Positions 6,323 to 9,278 of a stretch of DNA of 9,278 nt are shown piece by piece. Position 1 is the first letter of the stretch, and each line of letters opens with the position of its first letter. Position numbers and translations under genes: made by a program. Source of the DNA: Bacillota bacterium (GTDB lineage: Bacteria; Vulcanimicrobiota; JAMDEM01); the NCBI GenBank assembly GCA_023486985.1, contig JAMDEM010000050.1, positions 1 through 9,278 on the forward strand. The letters are read 5' to 3'. The notes under the pieces are model-generated. The model did no database searches. It was not told the DNA's origin and worked only from the letters and a program-made list of their open reading frames with translations.

Positions 6323-6329
6323 AAGGAGG
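6323..6329 (+). promoter_or_regulatory. Ribosome binding site fixing the GTG start of the TPR gene
   Basis: AAGGAGG lies 8 bases before GTG at 6338. It selects this GTG over an upstream in-frame TTG at 6143, which is inside the transglycosylase gene and would bury the signal peptide at residue 66. Confidence 0.85.
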
Positions 6330-6337
6330 AATTTTTA

Positions 6338-7225
6338 GTGGCAGGCTCAAGATTTTTAAAGACTTTTTTCCTTGTTTTAATGGTGTTGATATATCTGACT
6401 CTTCCTGTATTTGCGCAGGAAGCTCCTCAGGCAAGCCATTTTCAGCAAGGTATCACCTTATTTTACAGCAAGGACTGGGATAATGCCATCAGCGAATTTA
6501 ACTCAGCCCTTCAGGAAGACCCTTACAATACTCTTGCGTTAACCTTTATGCTGGATGCTTATGTAAAAAAGGATAATTTAAATTTCATCCTTAACAAACT
6601 GGAACAGCAGTCCATCAGCAAGCCTGATGATCCCTTAAGCCAGACTTATCTTGGAATTGCATATTTTACCCAGGGACTTATGCGCCCCAATATGGCGGAT
6701 GAAGCTGTTCAGCAATTTAAGCTGGCTTTAAAAACCGACCCGCAGTTTGCCATGGCACATACCGGCATGGGGATGTATTATTTTCAGAAGAGAATGATAC
6801 CGAGAGCCAAAGGACACTTCCTTAAGGCTCTCCAGTTGAACCCCAAGGATATGGTGGCAATGGAGCTTCTTGGCAACATACTTCTTGTTGATGAGAAAAA
6901 CCCTCAGGAAGCTCTGGCAGTATATAACAAGGAACAGGAAATTACTCCTCAAAACTATGCTGACGTGTATTATTATATAGGCTCATCACTTTATGATATT
7001 GGAAAATTTGAGGATGCGATACCGGCCCTTCAGACCTGCATGAAGTTTGACCCTAACGGTATATTAATGGGGTACCAGGCGCCTCTTCTTCTGGGCGACC
7101 TTTATATGAAAATGAAAAAGTATAAGGAAGCGGCCGATGCCTATAAAGAGGCGTTAAAAATAAACCCTCAGAACCCTTATGCAAAATACAAGCTCGAAAA
7201 AGCCCTTAAACCCCCGAAAAATTAA
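6338..7225 (+). CDS. Secreted tetratricopeptide-repeat protein
   Basis: 295 residues from the GTG at 6338, set by a consensus ribosome site. The N-terminus has a basic start (AGSRFLK), a hydrophobic core at about 9-22 and a likely signal-peptidase site after VFA at 24-26, so the mature protein is periplasmic or extracellular. The remainder is helical repeats of TPR type, about six: roughly 34-66, 102-134, 138-168, 172-206, 210-240 and 249-282. The last is the clearest (LLGDLYMKMKKYKEAADAYK, then EALKINP). TPR arrays bind partner proteins, and no catalytic motif is seen. The gene sits 22 bases after the lytic transglycosylase and likely shares its transcript, so a role as scaffold in envelope or wall assembly is a reasonable inference. 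It converges on recR with only 24 bases between stop codons and no clear terminator. Confidence 0.88.
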   Translation: MAGSRFLKTFFLVLMVLIYLTLPVFAQEAPQASHFQQGITLFYSKDWDNAISEFNSALQEDPYNTLALTFMLDAYVKKDNLNFILNKLEQQSISKPDDPLSQTYLGIAYFTQGLMRPNMADEAVQQFKLALKTDPQFAMAHTGMGMYYFQKRMIPRAKGHFLKALQLNPKDMVAMELLGNILLVDEKNPQEALAVYNKEQEITPQNYADVYYYIGSSLYDIGKFEDAIPALQTCMKFDPNGILMGYQAPLLLGDLYMKMKKYKEAADAYKEALKINPQNPYAKYKLEKALKPPKN

Positions 7226-7249
7226 ATAAACGGCTGCGGGAGTAGAAAA

Positions 7250-7849
7250 TTAAATCTCTCTTCTTCCTTCAACCGCCCGGGCTAGGGTTACTTCATCGGC
7301 ATACTCAATATTTGCCCCTATGGGCAAGCCGTAAGCAAGCCTTGAAATTTTTGCTCCCAGGGGCTTTATTACCTTTGAAAGATACATGGCGGTTGCTTCG
7401 CCGCTTATATCAGGGTCGGTAGCTACAATTACTTCTTTTATCTCTTCCTTCCGGATTCTTTCAAGAAGCTCCTGTATCTTAAGCTCCGCCGGGCCAACTC
7501 CCTCCATAGGGGAAAGCTTGCCGCCCAGAACATGATACCTGCCCTTGAACTCGCCTGTACGCTCCAGTGCAGCAATATCCCTTGGATCGGATACCACGCA
7601 AAGAAGGCGGGAATCCCGCCTCTCATCCCGGCAGATACTGCATAAATCGGTATCGGTAAGATTGAAGCACCTGCGGCAGGGATGTATCTTTTCCTTGACT
7701 TCGCTTATTGCATCAGAGAGCTGCCTGGCTTCTTCTGCACTTGAAAAGAGGATATGAAAAGCAAGCCTTTGAGCGGTTTTGGGACCAACTGTAGGCATTC
7801 TCATAAGTTCTCTGATAAGTTTTGAGATGGGCTCGGCAAAACTGCTCAT
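7250..7849 (-). CDS. recR: Recombination mediator protein RecR
   Basis: Cytoplasmic ring-forming protein that works with RecF/RecO to load RecA onto SSB-coated single-stranded gaps. The 199 residues are the family's standard length. Visible in order: the helix-hairpin-helix MPTVGPKTAQRLAFHIL at 18-34; a four-cysteine zinc finger with Cys58, Cys61, Cys70 and Cys73; the Toprim domain starting LCVVSDPRDI at 83-92; the conserved HVLGGKLSPMEGVGP at 106-120; ATDPDISGEATA at 143-154; and the C-terminal GLPIGANIEYAD at 174-185. The ATG at 7849 is 8 bases downstream of the ybaB stop with no obvious Shine-Dalgarno, suggesting translational coupling. It is the last gene of a dnaX-ybaB-recR operon. No intrinsic terminator is visible after it. 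Confidence 0.97.
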   Translation of the reverse strand: MSSFAEPISKLIRELMRMPTVGPKTAQRLAFHILFSSAEEARQLSDAISEVKEKIHPCRRCFNLTDTDLCSICRDERRDSRLLCVVSDPRDIAALERTGEFKGRYHVLGGKLSPMEGVGPAELKIQELLERIRKEEIKEVIVATDPDISGEATAMYLSKVIKPLGAKISRLAYGLPIGANIEYADEVTLARAVEGRREI

Positions 7850-7857
7850 GTTAATTG

Positions 7858-8163
7858 TTAAAACAAGCCGGGAATCTTCAAGCCGCCGGTAATCTGGTTC
7901 ATCTTTCCGGCAGACAGTGCCTGCGCTTTGGCAAAAGCATCCTTGACCGCCACCAGAATCAGGTCTTCCAGGATATCCACCTCTTCAGGATTTACAACCG
8001 AAGGGTCAATCTTCACTGAAATAATTTCCTGCAAGCCGTTAGCCTGAGCCTTTACGGCTCCTCCGCCCGAAATTCCCTCGACAACCTGGGCTCCCAGCTC
8101 TTCCTGCATCTTGGCAACCGATTCCATAAGCATCTTCTGCATGTTCTTAAACTGATTACTCAT
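7858..8163 (-). CDS. ybaB: YbaB/EbfC nucleoid-associated DNA-binding protein
   Basis: Small dimeric DNA-binding protein that coats the nucleoid, the middle gene of the widespread dnaX-ybaB-recR cluster. The 101 residues match the family length. Visible are the N-terminal amphipathic helix rich in Met/Gln/Lys (QFKNMQKMLMESVAKMQEEL at 4-23), the glycine-rich GISGGGAVKAQANG at 30-43 and the central ISVKIDPSVV at 48-57. The last helix (DLILVAVKDAFAKAQAL) and the ending MNQITGGLKIPGLF, almost a family signature, complete it. The start at 8163 is supported by AAGGAGA (plus-strand 8172-8178), 8 bases upstream. It begins 26 bases after the dnaX stop and ends 8 bases before recR. Confidence 0.96.
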   Translation of the reverse strand: MSNQFKNMQKMLMESVAKMQEELGAQVVEGISGGGAVKAQANGLQEIISVKIDPSVVNPEEVDILEDLILVAVKDAFAKAQALSAGKMNQITGGLKIPGLF

Positions 8164-8189
8164 CTTTACAGTCTCCTTTTTATTGCAGT

Positions 8190-9278
8190 TTATATTATCT
8201 GGCCGTTAAAAATATCGGCCGCCTTCTTCACAAATTCATCGTGGGATTCCTCTGCATCTACGAAAAGATCTTCCTCTGCAACCTGTTCGGTAAACTCACA
8301 TTCTATATTGTAGCGGGTTGAGTAAATTTCCTCTATAACCTTTTCAATAAAAGACTTTTCTTTTAAAACCTGTTCCCGGTGAAGGGAATATTTCTTCCCG
8401 AAGCCAAGTTTTATAGTATTTCCTTCAAGGACAATGGGAGTTGCGCCAAGAAGCCAGGCATGTAAAGATACCTTCTGCTTCTTTACATTCTGCATAATCT
8501 CATGCCACATTTCCTTTAAATCAGAAGGCGCCTGCTGCAGACCGGGAGCTTTTTCCGTGTGCTCGCTCTTTGCCTTTTTTGGAATGCCGGCAGGAGATTT
8601 TTCTTTTTTCCCGGCTTCTTTTTCGAAAACAGGCTCTTCTGCACTGCCTTTTGAAACTTTTTTCTCCAGAGTTATCAGCCTTTGTGTCAAGCCCTCCAAA
8701 GACAAATCAACCTGAGCTTTGGTAAGCCTTATTATTGCAATTTCCCATAAAAGGCGGCTTAACGCCTCATCCCTTAAATCCTGCCTTAAATCAAGCAAAG
8801 TTTTTATAATTTTCAGCAGCTCCGGAGTTTCAAAGCTGCGGCTGTGCTCCTGAAGACGGGCAAAAGTCTCTTCTCCAACCTCAACTAAATCCCGTGCATC
8901 TTTTGAAACTTTAATAAGAAGGAGCCTTCTAAAATGCTCGGTAATATCTTTATTTAGCTGAAGAAAATCCTTCCCCTCGTCTATTACTTCCTGAAGCAGC
9001 ATAAGCCCTGCTATAGTGCTGTGCTCGGCAATTATTTTTGAGAAGTCAAAGAGAACGGCTTCCTCTGTTATACCCAGAAGGGCAACACAGTCATCCATTG
9101 AAATTTGTTTCCCGGCAAAGGAAACAGCCTGCTCCAGAAGCACCAGGGCATCCCTCATGGAGCCTTCAGCCGCCTGAGCCATCTGGTGAAGCGCCCCTTC
9201 CTCAATCTCCACGCCTTCTTCCCCCGCCACCATAAGAAGCCTTCTAGCTATGTCCGAAGCCGGGAAACAAATTTCAAT
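8190..9278 (-). CDS. dnaX: DNA polymerase III tau (and possibly gamma) subunit DnaX, C-terminal part
   Basis: Clamp-loader ATPase subunit; tau also links the clamp loader to the polymerase and helicase. The frame is open to the window edge at 9278, so the 362 residues seen lack the N-terminal ATPase domain (P-loop, zinc site, SRC motif). The ATG at 9233 is internal. From fragment residue 10, SDIARRLL...EEGVEIEEGAL continues domain II and holds the sensor-2 GSMRDAL. The helical collar domain III follows (about residues 70-200), then a Lys/Ala/Pro-rich linker (about 208-245). The tau-specific C-terminal domain starts at SDLKEMWHEIM and ends FVKKAADIFNGQII, a typical tau tail. The linker contains an in-frame A-AAA-AAG heptamer that could give a shorter gamma form. 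It is the first visible gene of the dnaX-ybaB-recR operon. Confidence 0.95.
   Translation of the reverse strand: MEICFPASDIARRLLMVAGEEGVEIEEGALHQMAQAAEGSMRDALVLLEQAVSFAGKQISMDDCVALLGITEEAVLFDFSKIIAEHSTIAGLMLLQEVIDEGKDFLQLNKDITEHFRRLLLIKVSKDARDLVEVGEETFARLQEHSRSFETPELLKIIKTLLDLRQDLRDEALSRLLWEIAIIRLTKAQVDLSLEGLTQRLITLEKKVSKGSAEEPVFEKEAGKKEKSPAGIPKKAKSEHTEKAPGLQQAPSDLKEMWHEIMQNVKKQKVSLHAWLLGATPIVLEGNTIKLGFGKKYSLHREQVLKEKSFIEKVIEEIYSTRYNIECEFTEQVAEEDLFVDAEESHDEFVKKAADIFNGQII
8574..8580 (-). promoter_or_regulatory. In-frame A-AAA-AAG slippery heptamer in dnaX, candidate -1 frameshift site
   Basis: On the minus strand, codons CCA-AAA-AAG occupy 8582-8574, giving the heptamer A-AAA-AAG in exactly the phase used in E. 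coli dnaX. A -1 slip here would add GKERAHGKSSRSAAGAF (17 residues) and stop at TGA (8523-8521), giving a gamma-like protein truncated in the linker after domain III. I see no clear internal Shine-Dalgarno upstream and only a weak 4-pair GAGC/GCTC stem downstream. The slippery bases are certain; their use is inferred. Confidence 0.5.

Noticed and set aside
6143..6337. Upstream TTG start for the TPR protein overlapping the transglycosylase gene
   Set aside because: The 65 extra residues are an out-of-frame reading of the transglycosylase gene. The GTG at 6338 has a consensus AAGGAGG and begins a signal peptide.
7226..7249. Bidirectional terminator between the TPR gene and recR
   Set aside because: The 24-base gap holds no stable stem. 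The best pairing is a few C-G pairs around a loop of about 20 bases, with no T-tract.
8434..8715. Plus-strand ORF of 93 codons inside dnaX
   Set aside because: It is the antisense of the Lys/Ala-rich tau linker, whose composition keeps the opposite frame open. It has no family resemblance.

Overview
The window reads as chromosomal DNA of a moderately AT-rich bacterium. The genes are mostly housekeeping, and no phage, IS, CRISPR or RNA gene was seen. A dnaX-ybaB-recR operon, an iscS-mnmA pair, an exported SLT-type lytic transglycosylase and a secreted TPR protein suggest a bacterium with a peptidoglycan wall, possibly a diderm. The sequence alone does not fix the phylum. The nitrilase resembles the Pyrococcus-type enzymes, and the large glycosidase belongs to the GH57-like group. 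Both are common in deep-branching or anaerobic lineages, but this is weak evidence for taxonomy.

Layout. Positions 1-631 (minus strand) carry the 3' part of a cysteine desulfurase gene followed by the first 115 bases of mnmA. From about 632 the plus strand carries the last codons of the same desulfurase and then the complete mnmA (665-1750). Positions 1-148 and 632-779 are therefore a near-perfect inverted repeat (147 of 148 positions pair). The simplest reading is a fold-back chimera or assembly error at a contig edge, with a true order of iscS then mnmA on one strand. Next come a 908-residue GH57-like glycosidase (1925-4651) closed by a strong intrinsic terminator, a nitrilase-superfamily amidohydrolase (4784-5581) with a promoter and dyad symmetry upstream, a lytic transglycosylase (5707-6315) and a secreted TPR protein (6338-7225). 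On the opposite strand, converging on the TPR gene, lie dnaX (5' end cut by the window edge), ybaB and recR.

How the genes work together. IscS and MnmA form the sulfur-relay pathway that makes 2-thiouridine at tRNA position 34. DnaX, YbaB and RecR are replication, nucleoid and recombinational-repair functions that sit together in many bacteria. The transglycosylase and TPR protein, 22 bases apart, are probably co-transcribed and both exported. The GH57-like protein has no signal peptide and may act on an intracellular alpha-glucan.

I found no clear multi-gene novel system. The points most worth a second look are the fold-back structure at the left edge, an in-frame A-AAA-AAG slippery heptamer in dnaX identical to the E. 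coli tau/gamma frameshift site, the divergent GH57-like protein with an altered first motif, and a promoter-overlapping palindrome upstream of the nitrilase.
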